DNA of 64,000 nt from Pseudolysinimonas_A sp041984585. GTDB taxonomy: Bacteria; Actinomycetota; Actinomycetes; Actinomycetales; Microbacteriaceae. The stretch is taken from NCBI GenBank assembly GCA_041984585.1, contig JBHIXX010000009.1, positions 18,566-82,565 of the forward strand, given 5' to 3'. Below, piece after piece: positions 7,820 to 16,055 of this stretch (position 1 is its first letter; each line of letters starts with the position of its first letter). The notes under the pieces are model-generated. The model saw only the letters and a list, made by a program, of their open reading frames with translations. It did no database searches and was not told where the DNA came from. The translations under genes and the position numbers were made by a program.

Positions 7820-9060
7820 CCCTCGACCTCACCGCCCCCGCGACGCGCCCCTGGGAGACGCCGGCCGACTACTGGCCCGCGCTCACCGCGGCGACGGGGT
7901 ACCTCGACGCCCCGGTCGGGGCGTTGCACCGCGGCGCGCTCGCCCACAACGCGCATGACCTGCTCGCCCGCGCCGACGGCCTGCCGATCCGGGTGGCCAG
8001 CAAGTCGGTGCGGGTGCGCGGCGTGCTCGACGCCGTACTCGCCACCCCCGGCTACGCGGGCGTGCTCGCCTACTCGCTGCCCGAGGCGATCTGGCTCGCC
8101 GAGACCGGAGACGAGCGGTACGCGGATGTCGTGGTCGGCTACCCGACGGCGGATCGCGCCGCGCTCGCCCGCCTCGCGACCTCCGAGACCGCCGCCGCTC
8201 GGGTGGCGATCATGATCGACGACGTCGCCCAGCTCGACCTCGTGGCCGCTGCCGTTCCACCGGGGTCGCGGTCGCTGCCGATCCGGGTGGCCCTCGAGCT
8301 CGACGCGTCGTTCCGGCATCCGCTGCTCGGCCACATCGGGGTACGGCGCTCCCCGCTGCGCGACGCGGACGCCCTCGGTGCCCTGGCCGAGGAGGTGGTG
8401 CGCCGGCCCGGGTTCCGGCTCGCGGGCGTCATGGGCTACGAGGCGCAGATCGCCGGCGTCGGCAACGCCGGGTCGGGCGTCATCCGCTGGATGCAGCGCG
8501 CCTCCGCTGCGGAGCTCGCCGACCGGCGCGCGCTCGCCGTCGCCCGCGTGCGCGCGGTCGCCCAGTCGGCGGGTGCCGACCTCGACTTCGTGAACGGCGG
8601 CGGCACCGGCTCGATCGAGTCGACCCGCGCCGACGCGAGCGTCACCGACGTCGCCGCGGGCTCGGGACTGTTCGGCCCGCACCTGTTCGACCACTACCGG
8701 CACTTCCACCCCGCGCCCGCGGTGGCGTTCGCGCTCGACGTGGTGCGCCGCCCCACTCCCGACGTCGCGACCCTCCTGGGCGGCGGCTGGATCGCCTCGG
8801 GGCCGCCGGCCGCCGACCGGCTGCCGCTCCCGGTGTGGCCGGAGGGACTCTCGTTCCTGCCGCGCGAGGCGGCGGGCGAGGTGCAGACGCCGGTCCGCGG
8901 CGCCGCGGCGGCCGAGCTGCGCGTCGGCGACCGGGTCTGGCTGCGGCACACCAAGGCGGGCGAGGTCGTCGAGCATCTCGACGTCCTCCAAGTCGTCGAC
9001 GGCGACACGGTGATCGACGAGCTGCCGACCTACCGCGGCGAGGGCAAGGTGTTCCTGTGA
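7816..9060 (+). CDS. Alanine racemase-fold PLP enzyme (amino acid deaminase/aldolase-like)
   Basis: A 414-residue protein with a fold-type III TIM barrel of the alanine racemase/D-threonine aldolase family. The lysine in IRVASKSVRV is at the expected PLP position, followed by barrel segments such as GYEAQIAGVG and FVNGGGTGS. The C-terminal beta domain (RVWLRHTKAGEVVEHLDVL) resembles D-serine dehydratase-like proteins. The substrate is unknown. Inside an operon with a sugar-type transporter and a glycosidase it may act on an amino-bearing aglycone or amino sugar fragment (inference). Confidence 0.75.
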   Translation: MTLDLTAPATRPWETPADYWPALTAATGYLDAPVGALHRGALAHNAHDLLARADGLPIRVASKSVRVRGVLDAVLATPGYAGVLAYSLPEAIWLAETGDERYADVVVGYPTADRAALARLATSETAAARVAIMIDDVAQLDLVAAAVPPGSRSLPIRVALELDASFRHPLLGHIGVRRSPLRDADALGALAEEVVRRPGFRLAGVMGYEAQIAGVGNAGSGVIRWMQRASAAELADRRALAVARVRAVAQSAGADLDFVNGGGTGSIESTRADASVTDVAAGSGLFGPHLFDHYRHFHPAPAVAFALDVVRRPTPDVATLLGGGWIASGPPAADRLPLPVWPEGLSFLPREAAGEVQTPVRGAAAAELRVGDRVWLRHTKAGEVVEHLDVLQVVDGDTVIDELPTYRGEGKVFL

Positions 9061-10415
9061 CCGAATCGACCGACTCGACGGGAACGGCCCCGGTGGCCGA
9101 CGACTTCCTGCACCCGGGGCGCCGGGTCCGCAACTGGGGGCGCTCCGCCGCCTCCCATCCCGCGGTGATCGCGCGCCCGCGCACGGTCGACGAGGTGATC
9201 GCGACCGTGCGGATGGCGCGCGAGAGGGGTCTCGCGGTGCGGCCGATCGGCGCGGGGCACTCGTTTACGGCGGCCGCGATGACCGACGGCGTGCTCGTCG
9301 ACATCGCCGCGATCGACGGAGTGCTCGCGGTGGACGCCGCCCGCGGCCGCATCACCCTCGGCGCGGGCACCAACCTCTACCAGCTGCCCGCGCTGCTTGC
9401 CCCGCACGGCCTCGCCCTGCAGAACATGGGCGACATCGACCGGCAGACCATCGCCGGCGCGACGAGCACCGGCACCCACGGCACCGGGCTCGCCTTCGGC
9501 GGGCTCGCCACGCAGATCACCGCGCTCGCCGTCGTGACCGCGGCGGGCGACCTGCTGCGCATCTCGGAGACCGAGAACCCCGAACTGCTGCCCGCCGCCC
9601 GCATCGCGCTCGGCGCGCTCGGCATCCTCGTCGAGATCGAGCTGCAATGCGTGCCCGCGTTCCTGCTGCACGCCGTCGAGCGCGCGGAGCCGTTCGAGGT
9701 GATCGACGAGTTCCGCGATCGCAGCGTCGCCGTCGACCACTTCGAGGCCTACTGGTGGCCGCACACCGACCGGCTGTCGACCAAGACCAACACCCGGCTG
9801 CCCGCCGACACCCAGTACCGTCCGCTCCACCCGGTCTCCGGCTGGGTCGAGGACGAGCTGCTCGGCTCCGCCGCCCACTGGCTGATGTGCCAGGTGGGCG
9901 TGCTCGCGCCCGCGGCGTCGCCGCCGATCAACCGGCTCGCCGCGAAGCTCTACGGCAACCGCGAGTTCACGGCGCCCTCCTACGACGTGTTCACGAGCCC
10001 CCGCCGCGTGCACTTCCGCGAGATGGAGTACGCCATCCCGAGCGCCGCGCTGCCGGATGCGGTGCGCGCCGTCCGGGAAACGGTCGACCGGAACGGCTGG
10101 CGGGTCTCGTTCCCGGTGGAGCTGCGGATGGCGGCGGCCGACGACAACTGGCTGTCCACCGCCCACGGGCGGGAGACCGCCTACGTCGCCGTGCACCGCT
10201 ACCACCGCGAAGACGTCGGGCCGTACTTCCGTGCGGTCGAGGAGATCATGCGCGCCCACGACGGGCGCCCGCACTGGGGCAAGATGCACTTCCGCACCGC
10301 CGCCGACCTCGCGCCGGCCTACCCGCGGTTCGCCGACTTCCTCGAGGTGCGCGACGCCCTCGACCCCGACCGGGTGTTCGCCAACGACTACACCCGGCGG
10401 GTGTTCGGGGCGTGA
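9057..10415 (+). CDS. FAD-linked aldonolactone/alditol oxidase (D-arabinono-1,4-lactone oxidase family)
   Basis: A 452-residue VAO-family flavoprotein. The N-terminal FAD domain contains PIGAGHSFT, where the His is the usual site of covalent FAD attachment, and TIAGATSTGTHGTG. The C-terminal ALO domain contains the active-site motif PHWGKMHF and ends with DRVFANDYTRRVFG. Relatives oxidise aldonolactones or alditols with oxygen, releasing hydrogen peroxide. GTGA overlaps link it to the genes on both sides. There is no signal peptide, so it is cytosolic. Confidence 0.88.
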   Translation: MTESTDSTGTAPVADDFLHPGRRVRNWGRSAASHPAVIARPRTVDEVIATVRMARERGLAVRPIGAGHSFTAAAMTDGVLVDIAAIDGVLAVDAARGRITLGAGTNLYQLPALLAPHGLALQNMGDIDRQTIAGATSTGTHGTGLAFGGLATQITALAVVTAAGDLLRISETENPELLPAARIALGALGILVEIELQCVPAFLLHAVERAEPFEVIDEFRDRSVAVDHFEAYWWPHTDRLSTKTNTRLPADTQYRPLHPVSGWVEDELLGSAAHWLMCQVGVLAPAASPPINRLAAKLYGNREFTAPSYDVFTSPRRVHFREMEYAIPSAALPDAVRAVRETVDRNGWRVSFPVELRMAAADDNWLSTAHGRETAYVAVHRYHREDVGPYFRAVEEIMRAHDGRPHWGKMHFRTAADLAPAYPRFADFLEVRDALDPDRVFANDYTRRVFGA

Positions 10416-11905
10416 GCGCGGAGTTGGGCGCGGGCGCGGTCCCGCCAGGGCCGGCGATGCCGCCTGATCCGGGAGGCCTGCCCGCGCTCCCGCCGGCCCC
10501 CGACCCGGCCGAGGTCGCGGCGCTGCTGCCGCCCGGCTTCGTGCTCGGCGCCGCGACGGCCGCACTGCAGATCGAGGGCGCCGCGCGCGAGGGCGGCCGC
10601 ACCGACTCGACGTGGGACGTCTTCGCCCGGCGCCCCGGCGTCGTCCTCGACGGCTCCACGCCCGAGGTCACTGCCGACCACGCCCACCGGATGTCGGAGG
10701 ACGTCGCCCTGCTGCGCGACCTCGGCGTCGACGGCTACCGGTTCTCGATCTCCTGGCCGCGCATCCAGCCCGACGGTCGCGGGCCGGCGAACCCCGCGGG
10801 GGTCGCTCTCTACGACCGGCTGCTCGACGGGCTGCTGGAGGCCGGCATCCGCCCGATGGCGACCCTGTTCCACTGGGACACCCCGCAGCCGCTCGAGGAG
10901 CGCGGCGGCTGGCTGCGGCGCGACACCGCCGAGCGCTTCGCCGAGTACGCGGCGCTCGCCGGGGAGGCGTTCGGCGACCGGGTCGCCGACTGGGTGACGA
11001 TCAACGAGCCGACGACCGTCATCCTCGACGGCTACGCGCTCGGCATCCACGCCCCCGGGCGGGCGCGGGTGTTCCGCGCGCTGCCCGCCGCGGCCAACCT
11101 GCTGCGCGGCCACGGCCTCGCGGTGCGGGCGCTGCGGGATGTGCCGGTGCGCGGCCGGATCGGCATCGTCAACGTGCACTCGCCCGTCGAGCCGGCCTCC
11201 GACTCCCGCGACGACCGACGGATGGCGGCCCTGCTCGACCACGTGCACAACCGCGTGGTCGCCGACCCGGTGCTGCTCGGGCGCGCGCCTGCGCCGCCGC
11301 GCGACCTGCCGCTGCCGTTCCGCGCGGCGCTGCGGCTGCTCGGCCGCATCCGGCGCGCCGACCTCGAGGCGATCTCGGAGCCGCTCGACTTCTACGGCCT
11401 CAACTACTACTTCCCGAGCCGGGTCGCGGCCGGCGGCGGGGACGACGTGAGCAGCCCCGACGGCGAGGCCGAGGCGATGCGCGACGTGCCCTTCCACCTC
11501 GTCGCCCAGCCGGAGCATCCGGAGACCGGCTTCGGCTGGCCGGTCGTGCCGGACGGGCTGCGGCGGTCGCTCGCGGAGTTGCACGATCGCTACGGCGACC
11601 GGCTGCCGCCGATCGTGATCACCGAGAACGGCGCCTCGTACCCCGACCCGGATGCGGTCGACGGCGCGGTCGCCGACCCCGAGCGCACCGCGGCGATCGC
11701 CGCCCACCTCGCCGTCGCCGCGCGCGGCGTTCCCGGCGTCGAGGTCGAGGGCTTCTACGTGTGGAGCCTGCTCGACAACTGGGAGTGGGCGGCCGGGTTC
11801 ACGCAAGCGTTCGGGATCGTGCACGTCGACTTCGCGACCGGCGAGCGCACCCCGAAGGGCTCGTACCGCTGGCTGCGCGCCCTCCAGGGCGCACGACGCC
11901 GCTGA
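10412..11905 (+). CDS. Glycoside hydrolase family 1 (beta-glucosidase-like)
   Basis: A 497-residue retaining glycosidase. The acid/base is Glu199 in TINEPTT and the nucleophile is Glu405 in ITENGAS. YRFSISWPRIQPDG and FHWDTPQPLEERGGW are further GH1 signatures, and the C-terminal GFYVWSLLDNWEWAAGF is typical. There is no signal peptide, so it acts on imported substrate. A Pro-rich 35-residue N-terminal extension precedes the barrel. As the last gene of the operon it probably releases a sugar from the glycoside brought in by the upstream carrier. Confidence 0.93.
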   Translation: MSAELGAGAVPPGPAMPPDPGGLPALPPAPDPAEVAALLPPGFVLGAATAALQIEGAAREGGRTDSTWDVFARRPGVVLDGSTPEVTADHAHRMSEDVALLRDLGVDGYRFSISWPRIQPDGRGPANPAGVALYDRLLDGLLEAGIRPMATLFHWDTPQPLEERGGWLRRDTAERFAEYAALAGEAFGDRVADWVTINEPTTVILDGYALGIHAPGRARVFRALPAAANLLRGHGLAVRALRDVPVRGRIGIVNVHSPVEPASDSRDDRRMAALLDHVHNRVVADPVLLGRAPAPPRDLPLPFRAALRLLGRIRRADLEAISEPLDFYGLNYYFPSRVAAGGGDDVSSPDGEAEAMRDVPFHLVAQPEHPETGFGWPVVPDGLRRSLAELHDRYGDRLPPIVITENGASYPDPDAVDGAVADPERTAAIAAHLAVAARGVPGVEVEGFYVWSLLDNWEWAAGFTQAFGIVHVDFATGERTPKGSYRWLRALQGARRR

Positions 11906-12006
11906 CCCCCGACTCCGCCCTCGGCGCCGTCCCGTTCCACCCGCGGCACGGGTCCCGACGTCCGCCCTCAGCGGAAACCAAGCATTCATCGGGTTCCCAC
12001 AGGTGC

Positions 12007-12036
12007 CCCCGAGGGTCCCCGACCCTAGACTCGGGG
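12007..12036 (+). promoter_or_regulatory. lemA promoter with inverted repeat over the -10 box
   Basis: TAGACT at 12026-12031 ends 6 bases before the lemA ATG. An inverted repeat (CCCCGAG 12007-12013 with CTCGGGG 12030-12036, with an inner GGGTC/GACCC pair) covers the -10 and the start point, so it could be an operator. Confidence 0.5.
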
Positions 12037-12037
12037 T

Positions 12038-12604
12038 ATGGAGATCCTCATCGTCGTCGGCGTCATCGTCCTGCTGGTCGTCATCGTCGGCATCTACCTG
12101 TGGTCGACCTACAACGGCCTCGTGCGCCTCAACGTGCGCGTCGACGAGGCGTGGAGCGACATCACCGTGCAGCTCAAGCGCCGCGCGGATCTCATCCCCA
12201 ACCTCATCGAGGCCGTCAAGGGCTACGCCGCCCACGAGAAGCAGGTCTTCGAGAACGTCACCAAGGCCCGCTCCGAGACGGTCAACGCCTCGACGCCGGC
12301 CGAGGCGGGCGCCGCGGAGAACCACTTCCAGGCCGCGCTGAAGAGCCTGTTCGCGGTGGCCGAGGCCTACCCGCAGCTGCAGGCCAACCAGAACTTCCTG
12401 CAGCTGCAGGCCGAGCTGGTCGACACCGAGGACAAGATCCAGGCCTCGCGCCGGTTCTACAACGGCGGCGTGCGCGAGCTGAACACCAAGATCAAGATCT
12501 TCCCGAACACGCTGTTCGTGCGCGGCCTCGGGTTCACCGAGCGCGAGTTCTTCGAGGTCGACGAGCCGTCGGCGATCGCCGAGCCGCCGCGCGTGCAGTT
12601 CTGA
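12038..12604 (+). CDS. lemA: LemA family membrane protein
   Basis: A 188-residue protein with one N-terminal membrane segment (ILIVVGVIVLLVVIVGIYLW) followed by a helical bundle containing the family motifs VDEAWSDITVQLKRRADLIPNL and YPQLQANQNFLQLQAELVDT. Its function is unknown; LemA proteins are often next to M48 proteases, as here. The ATG start is supported by a leaderless promoter. Confidence 0.93.
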   Translation: MEILIVVGVIVLLVVIVGIYLWSTYNGLVRLNVRVDEAWSDITVQLKRRADLIPNLIEAVKGYAAHEKQVFENVTKARSETVNASTPAEAGAAENHFQAALKSLFAVAEAYPQLQANQNFLQLQAELVDTEDKIQASRRFYNGGVRELNTKIKIFPNTLFVRGLGFTEREFFEVDEPSAIAEPPRVQF

Positions 12605-12630
12605 GGCGAGCGCCGAGCAAGCTCCAAGGG

Positions 12631-12673
12631 TCCGCCGATTGACTGAGGCGGAGCCGAGGGGCTGACCGGCGGA
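12631..12673. repeat. Inverted repeat between lemA and the M48 protease gene
   Basis: TCCGCCG at 12631-12637 pairs with CGGCGGA at 12667-12673; both arms are followed by ATTGAC or TTGAC. It may be a processing or attenuation hairpin inside the lemA operon. Confidence 0.4.
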
Positions 12674-12710
12674 TTGACCCCGACCCCGCGGCCCCACCAG
12701 GAGCGACCCG

Positions 12711-13598
12711 ATGTACTCCGCGATCGCGAAGAACAAGCGCAACACCGTCTTCATCATCCTGCTGTTCCTGCTGATCATCGGCGCGCTCGGCGTGCTGTCG
12801 GCGTACCTCCTCGGCGACTGGTCGGTCGCGATCATCACGATCGTCATCGCGGCCGCGTACGCGCTGTTCCAGTACTTCATGGCGACGCGGCAGACCCTCG
12901 CGCTGTCGGGCGCGCACGAGATCACCAAGGCCGACGAGCCCCGGCTGTGGCGCACCGTCGAGAACCTGGCGATCACCGAGGGCATGCCGATGCCCAAGGT
13001 CTACGTGATCAACGACCCGGCGCCGAACGCGTTCGCGACCGGTCGCGACCCGGAGCACGCGGTCGTCGCCGCCACCACCGGGCTGCTCGAGATCATGACC
13101 GACTCCGAGCTCGAGGGCGTCATGGCCCACGAGATGGGTCACGTCAAGAACTACGACATCCGCGTCTCGCTCGTCGTCTTCGGCCTCGTCATCGCGATCG
13201 GCCTGATCGCCGACATCCTGCTGCGGATGCTGTTCTTCGGCCGCCGCGGCAACAACAACCTGCAGGGGCCCGCGGCACTCATCCTGCTGGCGGTGGGCAT
13301 CGCGGCGGCGATCCTCGCCCCGCTCGTCGCCGGCATCGTGCAGGCGGCGGTGTCGCGGCAGCGCGAATACCTGGCTGATGCGACCGGCGCCCTCACGACG
13401 CGGCATCCGGAGGCGCTCGCCAGCGCGCTCGAGAAGCTGCAGGCCTACGGCCGGCCGGTGGCGAAGACCAACACGAGCATGTCGCACCTGTGGATCTCCG
13501 ACCCGAACAAGCCGGGCATGCTCACCCGGATGTTCGCGACCCACCCGCCGATCCCCGACCGGGTCGCGCGCCTGCGCGACAACGCGACCCGCTTCTGA
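12711..13598 (+). CDS. htpX: M48 family zinc metalloprotease, HtpX-like
   Basis: A 295-residue integral membrane protease that degrades misfolded membrane proteins in related bacteria. Two N-terminal membrane helices (about 12-60) precede the zinc motif HEMGH (His140, Glu141, His144), followed by two more helices and the third-ligand region REYLADATGA. The ATG has AGGAG 8 bases upstream. It lies 106 bases after lemA on the same strand and probably belongs to the same transcript. Confidence 0.93.
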   Translation: MYSAIAKNKRNTVFIILLFLLIIGALGVLSAYLLGDWSVAIITIVIAAAYALFQYFMATRQTLALSGAHEITKADEPRLWRTVENLAITEGMPMPKVYVINDPAPNAFATGRDPEHAVVAATTGLLEIMTDSELEGVMAHEMGHVKNYDIRVSLVVFGLVIAIGLIADILLRMLFFGRRGNNNLQGPAALILLAVGIAAAILAPLVAGIVQAAVSRQREYLADATGALTTRHPEALASALEKLQAYGRPVAKTNTSMSHLWISDPNKPGMLTRMFATHPPIPDRVARLRDNATRF

Positions 13599-13631
13599 GC
13601 GGCGCCCCGGCGATCCCGGCCGGGCTGCGAC

Positions 13632-14735
13632 TCAGGGCGCCGGGTGGTCGGCCACGATGCGCGCCGCGATCGCGAGCGCGGTGTCGGCCCCCGACGTGCC
13701 GACCGGGTCGGCGGTGGGGGCGCTGATCTTCACCCAGGTGCCGCCGAGATCCATCTCGAGCACCGCGAAGTCGACGTGGTCGCGCAGGAACGCGTCGCCG
13801 CTGTGGCCGGCGACGGCCACGGGGGAGGCGGGCGTCGGGGCGGCCGCGAGCGATTCGGTCATCGCCCACGCCCCGCCGGGCAGCGCCTCGACGTAGGCGA
13901 TCAGGGTGAACGAGTCGGCGGCGAGCCAGCGGCACGCGGTCGCGCCGGTCGACTCCTGCGCGAAGTACTCGCCGATGTCGCCCCCCTGCGCCTGCGGAAC
14001 GCCCGAGCCGGGCAGCCCGAACGCGGCGGTGATGGCGGCGGGGGCGATCACGGCGTCGCAGCCGCCCGCGAGGTCGATCTCGGGAGCCGGGGGCGACCAC
14101 GGCTCCACCGGCGCGGCCAGGGCCGCCACCGGCGCGCGCAGCGCCGCCTGCACGCCGCCGACCTGGCCCGACGGGTCGCCGCCGAACGCGCCGACGAAGT
14201 CGAAGCCGCGCACCGTCATCCACCAGCCGTTCGGCAGGTACTCGTGGATCGTGCACGAGTCGGCGTAGCACTCCTCGACGACCGCCTGGCCGCCCGAGTA
14301 CTGCGCCCACTCGCCGGGCGTCGCGGGCAGCAGCCGCAGCTGCACCCCCTCGTAGCCGAACCACCCCTCCGAGGTCACCAGGCTGTCGGGTGTGCTCCAC
14401 TCGCAGGCGAGGCCGCCGGCCTGACGCACGGTCCAGGCGTCGGAGAGCACCGTGCCGATCCACTCCTGGGTGCGCTCCGGACCAGCGAGCACGACCGCCG
14501 CGCTGAACGGGGCGGAGAGCGCGGCGGGGTCGATGAGCCCGGCGCAGGTGGCGTCGGTGCGGGCGTCGGGCCGGCTGCCGGCGGGCGCCACGACCGGGGT
14601 CGGGTCGACCGTCGGCGCGGGGTCGGTCGCGGTGGGTGCCGGCACCGGCGTGACGGAGCACGCCGCCAGTGCGGCGGCGAGGGCGGTCGCGGCGACCAGC
14701 GTGGTCGCGGCGCGGACGACGGGAGTCATGCTCAT
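13632..14735 (-). CDS. Putative secreted lipoprotein of unknown function
   Basis: A 367-residue protein with a lipoprotein signal (lipobox LAAC at about residues 22-25) and then a Pro/Thr-rich linker. The rest contains two similar halves, each with an acidic Cys-containing segment (CAGLIDPAALSAPF and CDAVIAPAAITAAF) and a CEW or CRW motif, which suggests a duplicated domain. I do not recognise a family. An alternative ATG at 14729 has a -10-like CACAGT 6 bases upstream. It ends facing the M48 protease gene with 33 bases between the stops. Confidence 0.75.
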   Translation of the reverse strand: MSMTPVVRAATTLVAATALAAALAACSVTPVPAPTATDPAPTVDPTPVVAPAGSRPDARTDATCAGLIDPAALSAPFSAAVVLAGPERTQEWIGTVLSDAWTVRQAGGLACEWSTPDSLVTSEGWFGYEGVQLRLLPATPGEWAQYSGGQAVVEECYADSCTIHEYLPNGWWMTVRGFDFVGAFGGDPSGQVGGVQAALRAPVAALAAPVEPWSPPAPEIDLAGGCDAVIAPAAITAAFGLPGSGVPQAQGGDIGEYFAQESTGATACRWLAADSFTLIAYVEALPGGAWAMTESLAAAPTPASPVAVAGHSGDAFLRDHVDFAVLEMDLGGTWVKISAPTADPVGTSGADTALAIAARIVADHPAP

Positions 14736-14772
14736 ACTGTGGCGACGTGCGACCCCGGCGTCCAGGTTGACA

Positions 14773-15984
14773 TCAGTCGGCGGATGCCCCGGCGCGCACC
14801 CCGAGCGCTCCGGCGAGGTCGGCGGCGAGGTCGCCTCGGCCGGTGACCGCGACCTGTTCGAGTCCCTGCCACTGCGCGGCGGAGCGCAGCACGGGCGCGA
14901 CGCGCTCCTCGATGCCCGCCGGGGCCTGCGGCTCGCGCCATGCCGACTGCACCCGTAGCACCCCCGCCTGCCGATCGCTCTTCAGGTCGATGCGGCCGAC
15001 CAGCGCGTCGTCGACGAGCACCGGCAGCGAGTAGTAGCCGAACACCCGCTTCGACTCCGGGGTGTAGATCTCGATGCGGTAGTGGAATCCGAACAGCCGC
15101 AGCGCGCGGTCGCGCTCCCAGACGACCGGATCGAACGGCGACAGCAGCGCGGTGGTCGACATCCGCCGGGGCACCCGCAGGTCGGCCGGGACGTAGCCCG
15201 GCTCGCGCCATCCGTCGACCGGCACCCGCTGCGCCTCGCCCGCGTCGACGAGGTCGGCGAGCGCGGTCTTCGCCTCGGCGACGCGCAGCCGGTGGTAGTC
15301 GGCGACGTCCTTCGCCGTGGCCACCCCCAGCGCCCGCACGGCGCGCCGGCACAGCTCGCGGTGCGCGTCGGCCGCGGGCAGGTCGGGGGCGAGGACGCTC
15401 GCCGGCAGCACCCGCTCCGGCAGATCGTAGACGCGCTCGAAGCCGCGGCGGCCGGATGTCACCAGCTCGCCCTGCAGCCAGAGCCACTCCACCGCCTCCT
15501 TCACGTCGCTCCAGCCCCACCACGGGCCGCGGCGCACGTTCTCTTCGTGCTCGATCTCGCTCGCCGTCATCGGCCCGTCGGCGCGGATCGCGTCGCGCAC
15601 CCAGTCGACCATCGCCGGGTGCTCGCGCACCCACCCGCCTTCGCGCGCGGCCCGGGCGCGCCAGTGGTCGCGGCGGAACCCCCAGATCGGCCAGTCGTCG
15701 CGGTGCACGAACGCGGCGACGTGCGCCCAGTACTCGATGTAGGGGGCGCGGCGCGCGAGCGTGAGCCGGTCGAGCAGTCTCTTGTCGTAGGCGCCGAGCC
15801 GCGCGAACGCGGGCAGGTAGTGGCTGCGCTCGAACACGTTGACCGAGTCGATCTGCAGCACCGCGAGCCGCGCCAGCAGCAGCCCGAGCTGCCGGGTGCC
15901 GACGGCGGCCGGGGGAGGGCCGCCGAACCCCTGCGCGGCGAGGGCGACCCGCCGCGCGGCGGACGCGGAGAGCGAGGACGGCAC
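14773..15984 (-). CDS. Winged-helix DNA glycosylase, AlkX/YcaQ-like (HTH_42)
   Basis: A 403-residue protein of the HTH_42 superfamily, whose studied members remove alkylated bases or unhook interstrand crosslinks. The catalytic motif is QID in VLQIDSVNVFERSHY, the Gln-hydrophobic-Asp form seen in AlkX/YcaQ; antibiotic-specific AlkZ proteins have Gln-hydrophobic-Gln. The GTG at 15984 is supported by TAGGGT seven bases upstream. It is divergent from the AI-2E family gene. Confidence 0.85.
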   Translation of the reverse strand: MPSSLSASAARRVALAAQGFGGPPPAAVGTRQLGLLLARLAVLQIDSVNVFERSHYLPAFARLGAYDKRLLDRLTLARRAPYIEYWAHVAAFVHRDDWPIWGFRRDHWRARAAREGGWVREHPAMVDWVRDAIRADGPMTASEIEHEENVRRGPWWGWSDVKEAVEWLWLQGELVTSGRRGFERVYDLPERVLPASVLAPDLPAADAHRELCRRAVRALGVATAKDVADYHRLRVAEAKTALADLVDAGEAQRVPVDGWREPGYVPADLRVPRRMSTTALLSPFDPVVWERDRALRLFGFHYRIEIYTPESKRVFGYYSLPVLVDDALVGRIDLKSDRQAGVLRVQSAWREPQAPAGIEERVAPVLRSAAQWQGLEQVAVTGRGDLAADLAGALGVRAGASAD

Positions 15985-15991
15985 GGTGCCG

Positions 15992-15997
15992 ACCCTA
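15992..15997 (-). promoter_or_regulatory. -10 box of leaderless AlkX-like gene promoter
   Basis: On the minus strand TAGGGT lies 7 bases before the GTG at 15984 with no ribosome-binding site. Confidence 0.5.
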
Positions 15998-16043
15998 GTC
16001 ACGCCCGGCGACACCACGCGGATGGCGCCCAGCGGCCCGCACC

Positions 16044-16049
16044 TAGACT
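16044..16049 (+). promoter_or_regulatory. -10 box of leaderless AI-2E family gene promoter
   Basis: TAGACT ends 6 bases before the GTG at 16056. The divergent glycosylase promoter is only about 50 bases away. Confidence 0.55.
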
Positions 16050-16055
16050 GACCGG

